64,000 bases of DNA from Giesbergeria sp. (GCF_028686475.1 NZ_JAQUCA010000008.1:62001-126000); one strand, 5' to 3'; positions 1 through 9,153 are shown, counted from the first letter of the stretch. Made by a program: numbers and translations. The notes: a model not told the origin generated them from the letters alone.

Positions 1-40
1 TGGCCTGTATGCTTAGCCTTTTTCTGACCGGAGAACGACT

Positions 41-403
41 ATGCCCCATACCCTCAGCGCCAGCCAACTCGAAGAACTCAAAGCCCTGCTGCTAAGCCAC
101 CGCAGCGAACTGTTGGTACAAATTGCCCAAAAGCGCGAAAATTTGGCCCCTCCCACCGCCGATGAAGGCGGCATAGTGCAGCGCAATGTCGCGCGCGAAG
201 TGGAGCAAGCCCTGACCGACATCGAGGCCGCCGACCTGCAACGCATTGACTATGCCCTCAAAACGATGGAAGACGGCAGCTATGGCCAGTGTGGCGAATG
301 CGGCTGCCAAATTCCGTTCGAGCGCCTCAAAATTGAGCCACAAACCCAACACTGCGTGGCTTGTAAATCACGCTGGGAACAACAACACCACAAGGCCCAT
401 TAA
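41..403 (+). CDS. DksA/TraR-family C4 zinc-finger protein
   Basis: This 120-residue protein belongs to the DksA/TraR family, whose members insert into the RNA polymerase secondary channel and modulate initiation, often together with ppGpp. The C-terminal part shows the C4 zinc finger (CGECG at about residues 88-92 and CVAC about 18 residues later). The N-terminal half is a helical, Glu/Arg-rich stretch as expected for the coiled coil. It is shorter than E. coli DksA (about 150 residues), so it may be a paralogue rather than the main DksA. A GGAG sequence about 7 bases before the ATG supports this start. A DUF1566 gene follows on the same strand after 28 bases. Family assignment is firm; the precise regulatory role is inferred. 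Confidence 0.9.
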   Translation: MPHTLSASQLEELKALLLSHRSELLVQIAQKRENLAPPTADEGGIVQRNVAREVEQALTDIEAADLQRIDYALKTMEDGSYGQCGECGCQIPFERLKIEPQTQHCVACKSRWEQQHHKAH

Positions 404-431
404 TCGCCACGGCCCGCCTACGGAGGCCCCC

Positions 432-1094
432 ATGTCCAGCAATTTGCTTGCGTTCTTGCGCGCTGCCACTGCGCTGCTGCCTTGGATGTTGGCTATCGGT
501 ACCGCCACCCCCAGTGCCGCGCAAACCCCGGCCCCTGGCGGTGTGCGCGTGACCATCACGCCCGCCCAGCCCGAAGCGACTACGACCAACACGACAGCGC
601 CACCGGCGCATTTGGTGGTTTCAGACGATGGGGCCTATGTGCTGGACTTGCGCGCCCGGCTGATTTGGCCGCGCTGCGCCGAGGGGATGCGCTGGACGGG
701 CAGCACCTGCCTTGGCCTGCCGATGCAGTTTGTCTATGCCGATGCCGTCGAGCTGGCGCACGCACGCAGCCAATCGGGTGGCATCCATTGGCGTGTGCCG
801 CGCCTGACCGAGTTGCGCCATCTGGTAGAAAAATACAGCAAACCACCCGGTTTGCATCCAGCGCTGTTTCCGCAAGCCCCTGCTGGTTTGTATTGGACTT
901 CCACACCCACCATTCGCCATAGCCAAGGCAATCAGTACGATTATTCCAACATCTCGCAAAACCGTACCGGCCAAGGCGGCAGCACCTTGTTGCCCCTGCT
1001 GGGCTGGGCGGTAGATTTACAAACTGGCGATGCCACGAGCGATTTACCCAAAACCACCCCACTGAATGTACGCCTAGTGGGTTCTCTGGATTAA
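432..1094 (+). CDS. exported DUF1566 (Lcl C-terminal domain) protein
   Basis: The ORF track opens at 246, but the ATG at 432 is preceded by GGAGG and yields a 220-residue protein with a convincing signal peptide ending near SAAQ (about residue 31), so this start is preferred. The mature part holds a DUF1566/Lcl-type domain: '[17 protein letters not shown]' resembles the usual 'VTDxxTGLxWxRC' opening, followed by a '[13 protein letters not shown]' segment and 'GLYWTST'. Such domains are small C-type-lectin-like modules of exported proteins with no assigned enzymatic activity. The stop codon overlaps the start of hemH (TAATG), suggesting translational coupling, although no functional link to haem synthesis is known. 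The specific role is unknown. Confidence 0.75.
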   Translation: MSSNLLAFLRAATALLPWMLAIGTATPSAAQTPAPGGVRVTITPAQPEATTTNTTAPPAHLVVSDDGAYVLDLRARLIWPRCAEGMRWTGSTCLGLPMQFVYADAVELAHARSQSGGIHWRVPRLTELRHLVEKYSKPPGLHPALFPQAPAGLYWTSTPTIRHSQGNQYDYSNISQNRTGQGGSTLLPLLGWAVDLQTGDATSDLPKTTPLNVRLVGSLD

Positions 1095-2209
1095 TGCCGA
1101 TGTCTTTTCGCCCCGAACCTGCTTACACCCACGGCCAAGCGCCACGCACCGCTATTTTGCTGTGCAACTTGGGCACCCCCGATGCCCCCACCGCTTCGGC
1201 CTTGCGCCGCTATTTGGGGCAATTTTTGTCCGACCCGCGCGTGGTCGAAATTCCTAAGCCGCTGTGGTGGCTGATTTTGCATGGCATCATCTTACGCACC
1301 CGACCAGGCAAATCGGCCGCCAAATATGCCAGTATCTGGACCCCCGAAGGCTCGCCCTTGGCGGTATGGACAGCCAAACAAGCCGCTTTGTTGCGCGATA
1401 CCTTGGACGATGCTGGCCAGCAGGTGCTGGTGCGCCACGCTATGCGCTACGGCAACCCGTCCATTGCCAGCCAACTCGATACCCTCAAGGCCGAAGGGGC
1501 CACGCGCATCCTGATTTTGCCGCTCTATCCGCAGTATTGCAGCGCCACCACGGGCAGCGTGTGCGATGCGGTCTATGCTTGGGCCGCGCGCACGCGCAAC
1601 ATCCCCGAACTGCGCTTTGTCCAGCGCTACCACGACGAAGCCCTCTACATCGACGCTTTGGCCGCCAGCATCAAAAACCACTGGAAACGCCACGGCCCGC
1701 CCGATAAACTGGTGATGAGCTTTCATGGCGTGCCCGAGCGCACCCTGCATCTGGGTGACCCCTACCACTGCGAAAGCCACAAAACCGCCCGCCTGTTGGC
1801 CGAGCGCATGGGCTTGCAAAAGGACGACTACCAAGTCACCTTCCAATCGCGCTTTGGCAAGGCCAAATGGCTGCAACCCTACACCGAACCCACTTTGGTA
1901 CAACTGGCCCAAGCGGGCACCGGGCGCGTCGATGTCATCTGCCCCGGTTTTACCAGCGATTGCCTAGAAACGCTGGAAGAAATCAACCAAGAAGCGCGTG
2001 AAGCCTTTTTGCACGCTGGCGGCAAAGAGTTCCACTACATCCCCTGCCTGAACGACAGCCCGCAGTGGATTCACGCCCTGAGCCAGATTGCACGCCAGCA
2101 TCTATCCGGCTGGCCCACCCAAGCCCCTGACCGGGCCGCCTTGGCACAAGCACAGGCCGTGGCTTTGGCCGGTGGTGCGCCACAAGGCCGCTGCCCGATG
2201 GCCAACTAA
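1094..2209 (+). CDS. hemH: ferrochelatase
   Basis: Ferrochelatase inserts Fe2+ into protoporphyrin IX, the last step of protohaem synthesis, at the cytoplasmic face of the membrane. The 371-residue product has the N-terminal '[11 protein letters not shown]' motif, the catalytic histidine in 'MSFHGVPER' (about residue 211), and the C-terminal '[15 protein letters not shown]' signature with the conserved Glu. Length fits bacterial HemH with a short C-terminal extension rich in Ala/Gln. The ATG overlaps the stop of the DUF1566 gene by one base. A T-rich tract separates it from the downstream Lon-like gene. Confidence 0.96.
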   Translation: MPMSFRPEPAYTHGQAPRTAILLCNLGTPDAPTASALRRYLGQFLSDPRVVEIPKPLWWLILHGIILRTRPGKSAAKYASIWTPEGSPLAVWTAKQAALLRDTLDDAGQQVLVRHAMRYGNPSIASQLDTLKAEGATRILILPLYPQYCSATTGSVCDAVYAWAARTRNIPELRFVQRYHDEALYIDALAASIKNHWKRHGPPDKLVMSFHGVPERTLHLGDPYHCESHKTARLLAERMGLQKDDYQVTFQSRFGKAKWLQPYTEPTLVQLAQAGTGRVDVICPGFTSDCLETLEEINQEAREAFLHAGGKEFHYIPCLNDSPQWIHALSQIARQHLSGWPTQAPDRAALAQAQAVALAGGAPQGRCPMAN

Positions 2210-2221
2210 CGTCGCCCCCCT

Positions 2222-2262
2222 CTTTTTTGTATTTTTTCGCATTTTTTGCATTTTTTTGGAGA
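2222..2262 (+). promoter_or_regulatory. phased T-tract leader before the Lon-like gene
   Basis: Four runs of 6-7 T occur at 2223, 2232, 2242 and 2251, spaced 9-10 bases apart, i.e. about one helical turn, directly before a GGAG and the ATG at 2275. In DNA this would bend the helix; in RNA it would be a U-rich leader able to bind ribosomal protein S1. No strong hairpin precedes it, so it does not look like a standard terminator of hemH. Function is inferred only. Confidence 0.4.
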
Positions 2263-2274
2263 CCAAACGCCGTT

Positions 2275-4716
2275 ATGCCCGCTACGTCCCTTGCGCCCGC
2301 GCAACTGCGCCTTTGCCTTGACCCTGCCCGCTTGGGTTTTGCCAGCACCGCAGAGTTACAGGGCTTGCCCGTGCCTTGGATAGGCCAAGAACGGGCGCAA
2401 GCCGCTGCCGAGTTTGGTCTGGGCTTGCAGCAACCCGACTACCACCTGTTTGTCTTGGGCGAAGTCGGCAGTGGCCGCACCTCTTTGCTGCGCCAAGCCA
2501 TGCAGGCCGCCGCCCAAACGCGCCCCGTGCCGCCCGATGTGTGCTACCTACACGACTTTGACACCCCCGAGCGTCCACGCGCCCTGCGCCTGCCCGCCGG
2601 TCAAGGCCGGGCCTTGCGCCAAGGCATGGAGCAGTTCACGCGCAGCCTGCAAACTGAACTGCCCAAACGGCTAGAAGGGGCCGATTTTCGCGCCGAGGCC
2701 GAACGCATCGAGAAGAACTACCAAACCGAAGAAAGCGCCGCTTTCGCTGCCTTAGATGCCTTGGCGGAAGGCTTGCACTTTCGCCTCACGCGCGACAACG
2801 GCCACATGGTTTTTACCCTGCTCGGGGCCAAAGGCCACCCGCTGACAGAAAAAGAAGCCCAAGCCCTGCCACGCGAACGCCGCGCCGAGATTGATGCCGC
2901 AGAACAACAATTGCGCCAAGCGATTGCCCAGTTCTTAGAAGCCACCCGGCCACTAGAGCGCACCCGCGACCAAGCCTTAGAGCAATTACGCCGCCACACC
3001 GCCCAGCCTTTGCTGGCGCAAAGCTTGCAAACCCTGCGCGACAGCCTACAAACGGCCACCGAACCCGACCAGCTACGGTTGGCACAGTGGTGGCAACAGC
3101 TAGAAAAACAGGTGCTAGACCATTTGGCCCTGTTCAGTCCCGCTGGCGATGCAAGCAACGAGAGCGCCGAAGACGAGCGCAAAGACGAGCTAGAGCAACT
3201 ACTGGCCCGCTGCCATATCAATTTGGTGGTGGACAATGCGGGCCTCAGCTGCGCCCCAGTCATTATCGAAGACAACCCCCAAGCACGCAGCTTGTTGGGC
3301 AGCATCGAATACCAAGCGCAAGATGACATGCTGCTGGCCGATTTTTCCTGCATCCATGCCGGTAGCCTGTTGCGTGCCCACGGTGGCTTTTTGCTGCTGC
3401 ACCTGCGCGACCTGCTCGAAGATGAAGGCTTATGGGAACGCCTGCGCCGCTTTTTGCGTTGCAACCGCCTGCAAATTGAAGAGCCTGCCGCCAGCGCACA
3501 CGGCCCGCTGGCGACGGTAGCGTTACAACCCGAAGCGCTGCCCATAGAAGTCAAAATCGTGCTGATTGGCTCGGTGGACGAATACTACGCCCTGCAAGAG
3601 GCCGACCCCGAAGTAGCGCGGCGCTTTCGGGTGAAGGTAGATTTTGCCGAATCCTTCCGTGCCACTGAACAAACGCGGCACAACACCGCCGTATTTGTCG
3701 CACACACGGTGCGTAAACGTGGTTTGCCGCATTTTTCTGCTGCCGCCGTGGCCCGCCTGTTAGAGCAAAGCCACCGCGAGGCCGATGACCAAACGCGCCA
3801 AAGCGCCCTGTTCGCGCAAACCGAAGCCTTGGTGATAGAAAGCGCCGCGCAGTGCAGCGCCCGCCAAGCCGATCTGGTCGAGCCGTGTGACATCGAGGCG
3901 GCGCTGCAAGCGCGCAAGCTGCGCCACAACTACCCCGAACAGCGCCTGCACGAATCGATTGCCGATGGCGAGCGCCTGCTCAGTGTCAGTGGCAGCCATA
4001 TCGGCCAAATCAACGCCCTGACGCAAATTGACTTGGGCGACTACCGCTTTGGTTTTCCGGTGCGCATCACCGCGCGGGTGTTTGCAGGTCACGAAGGCTT
4101 GCTCAACATCGAGCGCGAAGTGGAAATGTCTGGCCCCATCCACGACAAAGGGGTGCTGATTTTGCACAGCTACCTGATGGCCCTGTTCGGCCACATTGCC
4201 CCGCTGGCGCTGAATGCCTCGATTGTGTTCGAGCAAGAATACAGTGGTGTGGAAGGCGATTCGGCCTCTTGCGCCGAACTGTACACCCTGCTCTCCGCCT
4301 TGTCCGGCCTGCCCTTGGCCCAAGGGATTGCTGTCACCGGCGCACTGAACCAACATGGCGAAGTGCTGCCCGTTGGGGGCATCAACGAAAAAATTGAAGG
4401 CTGGTTTTATACCTGCCAAGCTGCCGGTCTGGATGGGCAACAAGGCGTGTTGATTCCGGCACGCAACCGCCACCACCTGATGTTAGAACCCCAGGTAGTG
4501 CAGGCCGTGACCGAAGGGCGCTTTCACATCTACACCGCCAACCATGTGCGCGATGGCATCGCCCTGCTGACTGGCCAAGCCCCCGGCATTGAGGCGGGCG
4601 AAACCGCCAGCGCAGCGCCCGGCAGTGTGATAGCTTTGGCCGAACAAACCCTGCGCCGCTTCCGCCGCGCCTGCCAAAGTGCGGCACGGGTACGCCCAAC
4701 CCGCCAACGCCCCTGA
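2275..4716 (+). CDS. Lon-like (LonB-type) AAA+ protease
   Basis: This is an ATP-dependent protease-like protein of about 813 residues in which an N-terminal AAA-like region is joined to a C-terminal Lon proteolytic domain (COG1067 type). A Walker A-like motif 'GEVGSGRTS' lies near residue 62, a coiled-coil-rich insert follows at about 130-280, and 'ADFSCIHAGSLLRAHGGFLLLHLRDLLED' resembles the Walker B/sensor region. The Lon Ser-Lys dyad is visible: Ser in 'EGDSAS' (about residue 662) and Lys in 'GGINEKIEG' (about 705). The ORF track starts upstream at 2227, but the ATG at 2275 follows a GGAG and begins the homologous region. Substrates are unknown. It differs from classical Lon in lacking the N-terminal LAN domain. 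Confidence 0.88.
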   Translation: MPATSLAPAQLRLCLDPARLGFASTAELQGLPVPWIGQERAQAAAEFGLGLQQPDYHLFVLGEVGSGRTSLLRQAMQAAAQTRPVPPDVCYLHDFDTPERPRALRLPAGQGRALRQGMEQFTRSLQTELPKRLEGADFRAEAERIEKNYQTEESAAFAALDALAEGLHFRLTRDNGHMVFTLLGAKGHPLTEKEAQALPRERRAEIDAAEQQLRQAIAQFLEATRPLERTRDQALEQLRRHTAQPLLAQSLQTLRDSLQTATEPDQLRLAQWWQQLEKQVLDHLALFSPAGDASNESAEDERKDELEQLLARCHINLVVDNAGLSCAPVIIEDNPQARSLLGSIEYQAQDDMLLADFSCIHAGSLLRAHGGFLLLHLRDLLEDEGLWERLRRFLRCNRLQIEEPAASAHGPLATVALQPEALPIEVKIVLIGSVDEYYALQEADPEVARRFRVKVDFAESFRATEQTRHNTAVFVAHTVRKRGLPHFSAAAVARLLEQSHREADDQTRQSALFAQTEALVIESAAQCSARQADLVEPCDIEAALQARKLRHNYPEQRLHESIADGERLLSVSGSHIGQINALTQIDLGDYRFGFPVRITARVFAGHEGLLNIEREVEMSGPIHDKGVLILHSYLMALFGHIAPLALNASIVFEQEYSGVEGDSASCAELYTLLSALSGLPLAQGIAVTGALNQHGEVLPVGGINEKIEGWFYTCQAAGLDGQQGVLIPARNRHHLMLEPQVVQAVTEGRFHIYTANHVRDGIALLTGQAPGIEAGETASAAPGSVIALAEQTLRRFRRACQSAARVRPTRQRP

Positions 4717-4773
4717 TTTTGTTGCAGGTGTTTTGCCCGTGAGGGCCTTGTTTGTTTCTAGGAGGATGCCGCC

Positions 4774-6603
4774 ATGAGCGCTGCCAGCCCTTCCCCCACC
4801 ATGATGCTGATTGCCCTGCTGGGTGGCATCGGTTTATTTTTGCTGGGCATGACCATGCTCACCGATGGTCTCAAGCTGGCCGCTGGCCGGGCGCTAGAGC
4901 GCATTTTGGCTGCTTGGACGCGCACGCCCTTGCATGGCCTGATTACCGGCATTGCTTTAACCGCCTTGGTGCAATCGTCCACCGCCATGACGGTGGCTGC
5001 CATTGGCTTTGTCAACGCCGGGCTGCTCACCTTTTCCTCGGCCCTGTGGGTGGTGTTTGGCTCTAATCTAGGCTCGTCTGTCACGGGTTGGTTGGTAGCG
5101 GCGATTGGCTTCAAAATGAAGATTGATGCCTTCGCCCTGCCCTTCATTGGCGTGGGCATGGCCCTCAAACTCACTGGAGCGGGCACCAAACGGGCAGGCT
5201 TGGGCACAGCGCTGGCCGGTTTTGGTGTCCTGTTCTTGGGCATCGACATGCTCAAAAACGGCTTTGCCGCCCTAGGGCCAGAAGCACTGCCGCAACTGGG
5301 CAACGACTGGCAAGGTTTGGGCTTGGCGGTGTTGATTGGCTTAGCCCTGACCATTGTGCTGCAAGCCTCCTCGGCCACCCTGACGCTGGTGCTAACCGCC
5401 GTGGCCGGTGGCATGATGTCGATTGAAGTGGGCGCAGCGGTAGTGATTGGGGCCAACGTCGGCACCACCCTGACCGGCATTTTGGCCGCGATTGGAGCCA
5501 CGGCCAACGCCAAACGGCTGGCCGCCGCGCATGTGCTGTTCAACGTGGTCACGGCGGTGGTGGCGATTGTTTTGCTCTCGCCCTTGCTGTGGCTGATTCA
5601 AAATATCAGTGTAGAGCTGGTCGGCAGTGGCGATGTGGTCACGCAATTGGTGGTGTTTCATACCGCGTTTAATGCGCTGGGTGTGCTGCTGATGTGGCCG
5701 TTGTCGCGTTGGTTAGCGCGCTTTTTGCTGGCCCGTTTTACCAGTGCAAACGAGGATTTGGCGCGTCCGATTTACCTCGACCGCAACGTGACAGCGGTTC
5801 CGGTGTTGGCCTTGCAAGCGCTACGGCGCGAGTTGGCGCGCATGGGCCATTTGTCTGTGCAATTGGCGCGTCATGCAGTGCAACTCAATCCCTGCAAGCT
5901 GCCTTTGGCCCCAGCGCCCGCCCATGCCGACCAACAATTGGCGCGCGAGCTAGAAACCGTGGGCCACCTGCAACGCGCTATCGGCCAGTTTGTGGGTGAA
6001 CTCAGCCGCCAACCAATGGCCTTGGATGTATCGAGCCAACTGCCCGAATTGCTCCGCATTGCCACCCATTTTGATACCCTGGCCCGTGTGATGCACCATG
6101 TAGGGCTACAAGGCTGGCACACGCCCCGGCCCGAACCTGCACCCGCAGCAGCCAGCACCTCTTTATTGATTTTGCCCGATGCCTTGCAGCATATTTTGAT
6201 TCCCGGTGCGGCCGCGCCAGCGCCCCCGGCCGAGCCTGTCCATACACCCGACAGCGACCTCATCGCCTGTGTGGTGCCGGTATTTTGTGCAGCCCAAGCA
6301 TTTTTTGCCGCCGCCGACCCCGAAGGCGAACAACCCGGCCCCGGCAACACCTGGTTATTGACCGAAGCGCGTGAGCAATTTGAAGACAACTACCAAGCCG
6401 CCAAAGCGGCGCTGTTGCACGCGGGCGCAGGCGGTGGGGTGGATGTGGGGGCGGTCTATGACTGGCTGGCGCGCCTGAGTGATTTGCGCCGCGCGGTAGA
6501 ACAAGGCTATAAAGCGGCGCAACGGCTGGCCCATTTATCGGGCTTATCACCAGTGCCACCCGAAGATGCCAGCATCGACAGCACCGATGAAAAAGCCAGC
6601 TAG
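4774..6603 (+). CDS. Na/Pi cotransporter family protein (NptA/PhoU-like C-terminus)
   Basis: The protein is a Na+/phosphate symporter-family membrane protein of 609 residues. About residues 10-310 contain multiple hydrophobic helices and the duplicated 'QSSTAMT' and 'QASSATLT' signatures typical of PF02690, at about residues 68 and 191. The rest is a soluble helical region with Glu/Gln/Leu-rich segments that resembles the PhoU-like tail of this family. It probably imports phosphate at the inner membrane with sodium. A strong GGAGG lies 8 bases before the ATG. It converges with the TauE-type gene, leaving only four bases between stop codons, with no visible terminator hairpin. Confidence 0.88.
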   Translation: MSAASPSPTMMLIALLGGIGLFLLGMTMLTDGLKLAAGRALERILAAWTRTPLHGLITGIALTALVQSSTAMTVAAIGFVNAGLLTFSSALWVVFGSNLGSSVTGWLVAAIGFKMKIDAFALPFIGVGMALKLTGAGTKRAGLGTALAGFGVLFLGIDMLKNGFAALGPEALPQLGNDWQGLGLAVLIGLALTIVLQASSATLTLVLTAVAGGMMSIEVGAAVVIGANVGTTLTGILAAIGATANAKRLAAAHVLFNVVTAVVAIVLLSPLLWLIQNISVELVGSGDVVTQLVVFHTAFNALGVLLMWPLSRWLARFLLARFTSANEDLARPIYLDRNVTAVPVLALQALRRELARMGHLSVQLARHAVQLNPCKLPLAPAPAHADQQLARELETVGHLQRAIGQFVGELSRQPMALDVSSQLPELLRIATHFDTLARVMHHVGLQGWHTPRPEPAPAAASTSLLILPDALQHILIPGAAAPAPPAEPVHTPDSDLIACVVPVFCAAQAFFAAADPEGEQPGPGNTWLLTEAREQFEDNYQAAKAALLHAGAGGGVDVGAVYDWLARLSDLRRAVEQGYKAAQRLAHLSGLSPVPPEDASIDSTDEKAS

Positions 6604-6607
6604 GCCA

Positions 6608-7423
6608 TCATACGGCGGTCAGTCCTTTCCAGAACATATACAGCGCCAGCAACAGCAAAAGGCTGGCAAAAATGCGCTTGAGCGGTGCCACGGGCAGGCT
6701 GTGGGCCGCACGCGCCCCCAACGGGGCGGTCAGGACGCTGCAACTGGCGCAGATGGCCAAACCCGGCAGCCAGACATAGCCCAAAGAATAGGCGGGCAAC
6801 CCCGCCACCGACCAGCCCCCCAACACATAACCGGCCACATTGAACACCGCGATGGGAAAGCCCAAGGCCGCACTGGTGGCCACGGCATTGTGGATGGGCA
6901 CATTGCACCATGTCATAAAGGGCACGCTGATAAAGCCGCCCCCGGCACCAACCAAGCCCGCCAAAAAACCGATGCCACTGCCAGCGGCCACTTGTCCCGC
7001 CGTGCCGGGCATTTGCCGCGCCGGGGTGGGCTTGCGGTTGCTGAACATTTGCAAAGACGAAAAGCCGACAAACACGCCAAAAAACAAGGCCAAAAACGAG
7101 CCTTTGAGCAACGCAAACACCCCCAAGCTGGCCGCTATACCGCCCAAGGCAATGCCGGGGGCCAAGCCTTGCACCAAATCCCAGCGCACGGCACCGCGCC
7201 GATGGTGGGCGCGCACGCTAGAAATCGAGGTGAACAAAATCGTGCCCATTGCGGAGGCAATTGCCATCTTGACGGCCAAATCGGGCGAAATGGCGCGCTG
7301 GGTTAAAAAATAGGTAAAAAATGGCACCAGCATCATGCCGCCACCCACCCCCAACAAACCGGCAAAAAAGCCACTACACAAGCCCAACAGGGCCAATTCA
7401 ACAATCAGCAGGGTGTCTAACAT
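6608..7423 (-). CDS. TauE/SafE-family sulfite/organosulfur exporter-like permease
   Basis: This 271-residue integral membrane protein has 7-8 hydrophobic segments and the duplicated glycine-rich motif of the TauE/SafE family: 'FFAGLLGVGGGMMLVP' near the N-terminus and 'FLAGLVGAGGGFISVP' in the second half. Members export sulfite, sulfoacetate or related anions and are often annotated UPF0721. No transported substrate can be deduced here; the organosulfur genes are 15 kb away. The gene lies downstream of 6S RNA and zapA on the same strand. The large plus-strand ORF opposite it (6566-7306) is a shadow. Confidence 0.88.
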   Translation of the reverse strand: MLDTLLIVELALLGLCSGFFAGLLGVGGGMMLVPFFTYFLTQRAISPDLAVKMAIASAMGTILFTSISSVRAHHRRGAVRWDLVQGLAPGIALGGIAASLGVFALLKGSFLALFFGVFVGFSSLQMFSNRKPTPARQMPGTAGQVAAGSGIGFLAGLVGAGGGFISVPFMTWCNVPIHNAVATSAALGFPIAVFNVAGYVLGGWSVAGLPAYSLGYVWLPGLAICASCSVLTAPLGARAAHSLPVAPLKRIFASLLLLLALYMFWKGLTAV

Positions 7424-7464
7424 AAGCAGGGGAAAAAGCTGGCGCAGCCCGACAAGGTCAGCGC

Positions 7465-7637
7465 GGTGCTGTGGCAGTCGGTGGCAAAGAGGAGGAAGGT
7501 GTCTGCAAGTGCCACCGAACCGGCATCCTGAACCGGGGGTTCAGGGGGGCAAGGGCAGCCAGGCATTGGGTTCATCTGACGCGAGACGATCACGCTTGCC
7601 GGGCAATGTACCAAGCCCAGGCTCAATGAGCATTGGT
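7465..7637 (-). ncRNA. ssrS: 6S RNA (ssrS)
   Basis: 6S RNA mimics an open promoter and sequesters sigma-70 RNA polymerase. The gene is called on three grounds. First, it lies immediately downstream of zapA, the usual proteobacterial position. Second, the minus strand carries the hairpin 'CCCCTGAACCCCCGGTTCAG', matching the CCUUGAACC...GGUUCAAGG element of known 6S RNAs. Third, 'TGCCCGGCA' in the 5' half can pair with 'TGCCGG' in the 3' half to form part of the long closing stem. A TATATT -10-like box lies just upstream at about 7643-7648. Ends are approximate, and a covariance-model search was not possible. Confidence 0.75.
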
Positions 7638-7696
7638 TCAAGGAAATATAAAGCCCAGCAGCACCGCAGACGCGGCCATTGTAGCCGGGTTGGCTT

Positions 7697-8089
7697 TTAG
7701 GTGGCGCTTTTACCCGTTTGCAAGGCACTGTCTAAGCGCTCCAGCAAGGCTTGGCATTTGGCTTGCAACTCGGGGCCGCCGACGGCTTGGGCCAATTGCT
7801 TGGCTTGTTCAGCTTGCGCCAAAGCGTTGGCGGTGGTGGCCTCGGCGCGTTCGGCGCGCTCTAGGGCTTCTTTTTGTGCCACCGCCGTTTTAACCATCTC
7901 AAAAGCCAAATTGATAGCTGCTTGCACGGCAATTTGTTCGCGCAGGCGCACTTTGCCACCATCGCGGATTTGCGTCATGGCCCGGTCAACCCGTGCGCTG
8001 GCCTCGCGCAGGTAGTCTTCGCCCCCTTCTGGGCAACTGAGCAGCAGGCTTTGCTGCATGATTTGCACCTCGATTTTTTTCATGCTCAT
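7697..8089 (-). CDS. zapA: cell division protein ZapA
   Basis: ZapA binds FtsZ and promotes bundling of protofilaments at the Z-ring. The 130-residue product opens with 'MKKIEVQIMQQSLLLSCPEGGEDYLREAS', the typical ZapA N-terminal sheet, continues with 'IQ...VQAAINLAFEM', and ends in a long Ala/Glu/Gln-rich coiled coil used for dimerisation. It overlaps the upstream coiled-coil gene by four bases (ATGA), so the two are translationally coupled. 6S RNA follows directly downstream. Confidence 0.92.
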   Translation of the reverse strand: MSMKKIEVQIMQQSLLLSCPEGGEDYLREASARVDRAMTQIRDGGKVRLREQIAVQAAINLAFEMVKTAVAQKEALERAERAEATTANALAQAEQAKQLAQAVGGPELQAKCQALLERLDSALQTGKSAT

Positions 8090-8796
8090 AGCGCGCCCCC
8101 TGCTTGCTCGGCGGGGCTGATGGGCAGGGTTTCCATCAGGGCATCCATGCGCGAGCGGGCGGTTTGCAGGCGCGCTTTGAGGGTTTCATGCTCGTGCGTG
8201 AGGCTATGAATTTTTTCCAGTTGCGCTTGGCTGCTCTGTAGCAAAGCATCGCGTTCTTGGGTGAGTGCCGTAATTTGCGTGCTTTGCACTTGGGCTTGTT
8301 GCTTGAGGGTCTCGCATTGTTGCGCCAAAGTATCTACTTGCGCCAGCTGCGCGGTGCTGCTTTGTTGCAAAGCGGTGTGGGCGTTTTTCAGGTGGGTATG
8401 TTCTTGCTGCAAGGCGGCCAGCTTATCGGCATGGGGCGCGGTGCTGCGTTGCAGCTCTTCGTGTTGGCGCGTTAGGCTGACGAGTTGCTCGGTTTGTGCC
8501 GCATGGACTTTCTGCAAGGCATCGCGCTCTTGCTCTAGGTGCAGGGCCTTGGCTTCTTGGCGCAGGCCGTCTTCTTGCAAGCTGGTGTGCGCTTGCACCA
8601 GCATGTCATGCTCTTCAAGCAGGCGCACAATTTGCTGCGCTTGCTGTTCGCGAATTTTTTCTAATGCCTGTCTCTCTCGACCCAACTCAGCGAGCTGCTG
8701 CGCCTGCTGCTCCTGGGTTTGTTGCGACTGGGCTAGGCGTTGGAGCAGATGCTCCACGCGCACGGTGATGAGGTCGAGGGTTTGCAAGGGGGCCAT
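8086..8796 (-). CDS. coiled-coil protein coupled to ZapA (possible ZapB-like role)
   Basis: The 236-residue product is almost entirely heptad-patterned coiled coil rich in Gln, Leu, Glu and His, from about residue 10 to 215, with no catalytic motif. Many betaproteobacteria place a short ZapB-like coiled-coil gene before zapA; this one is several times longer than E. coli ZapB (81 residues). Coupling to zapA by an ATGA overlap makes a divisome-scaffold role plausible, but this is inference. The internal ATG at 8796 is preferred over the track start at 8826 because a TACAAT -10 box ends 7 bases before it, which would place the transcription start at or beside the ATG. Confidence 0.7.
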   Translation of the reverse strand: MAPLQTLDLITVRVEHLLQRLAQSQQTQEQQAQQLAELGRERQALEKIREQQAQQIVRLLEEHDMLVQAHTSLQEDGLRQEAKALHLEQERDALQKVHAAQTEQLVSLTRQHEELQRSTAPHADKLAALQQEHTHLKNAHTALQQSSTAQLAQVDTLAQQCETLKQQAQVQSTQITALTQERDALLQSSQAQLEKIHSLTHEHETLKARLQTARSRMDALMETLPISPAEQAGGAL

Positions 8797-8803
8797 GTCT
8801 GCA

Positions 8804-8809
8804 ATTGTA
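8804..8809 (-). promoter_or_regulatory. -10 box giving a leaderless or near-leaderless start
   Basis: Minus-strand TACAAT is followed after 7 bases by the ATG of the coiled-coil gene. With usual -10 to start spacing, transcription would begin at or within a base or two of the start codon, leaving no room for a Shine-Dalgarno sequence. The -35 region is weak (a TTGG-rich stretch), so this is a tentative promoter call. Confidence 0.4.
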
Positions 8810-8844
8810 GGGTTGCCAAAGACCAAAGCACCGTAGAATTGCTA

Positions 8845-9068
8845 CCGTTGGTGCTCGCGGTGTGGTTCACATGCCGCAGTTCAACGGGAAGCAGGGAGGA
8901 AATGGCCTATCCAAGCCACTACCAAACCTGCGCTGCCCCCGCAACGGTCAGCGGACGAGTCATTTTTTGTCTCTCTCTTTAGCTATACGCCACTGGATGC
9001 CTTGAACAAGCACTGGGAAGGCGCTAAGGGGTGTTCCGCCAGCCCGGATACCGGCCAACACCGTGGTT
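8845..9068 (+). promoter_or_regulatory. cobalamin riboswitch (AdoCbl class)
   Basis: The leader of btuB contains the conserved series of the cobalamin aptamer in order: 'CGGGAAGCAGGG', the core 'GCTGCCCCCGCAACGGT', then 'CGCCACTGGATG', 'CACTGGGAAGGCG', and the B12-box-like 'CCGCCAGCCCGGATACCGGC'. GTTGG near 8847 can pair with CCAAC near 9055 to close the structure. When cobalamin is bound it would lower expression of the downstream operon. The element ends about 85 bases before the btuB ATG, leaving space for an expression platform. Exact ends are approximate. Confidence 0.93.
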
Positions 9069-9153
9069 ATGCACAGCCTCTGCGCTGTGGCCTAGCTGTA
9101 TCACCCAATGCTGGCGGGGAGGCTGGCACGGGTTGCTTTTTTCTTTGTTCTCC

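Noticed and set aside
6566-7306. 246-codon plus-strand ORF
   Set aside because: It lies opposite the TauE/SafE permease gene; its translation is rich in Arg, Gln and His with no domain, a shadow of a GC-rich gene.
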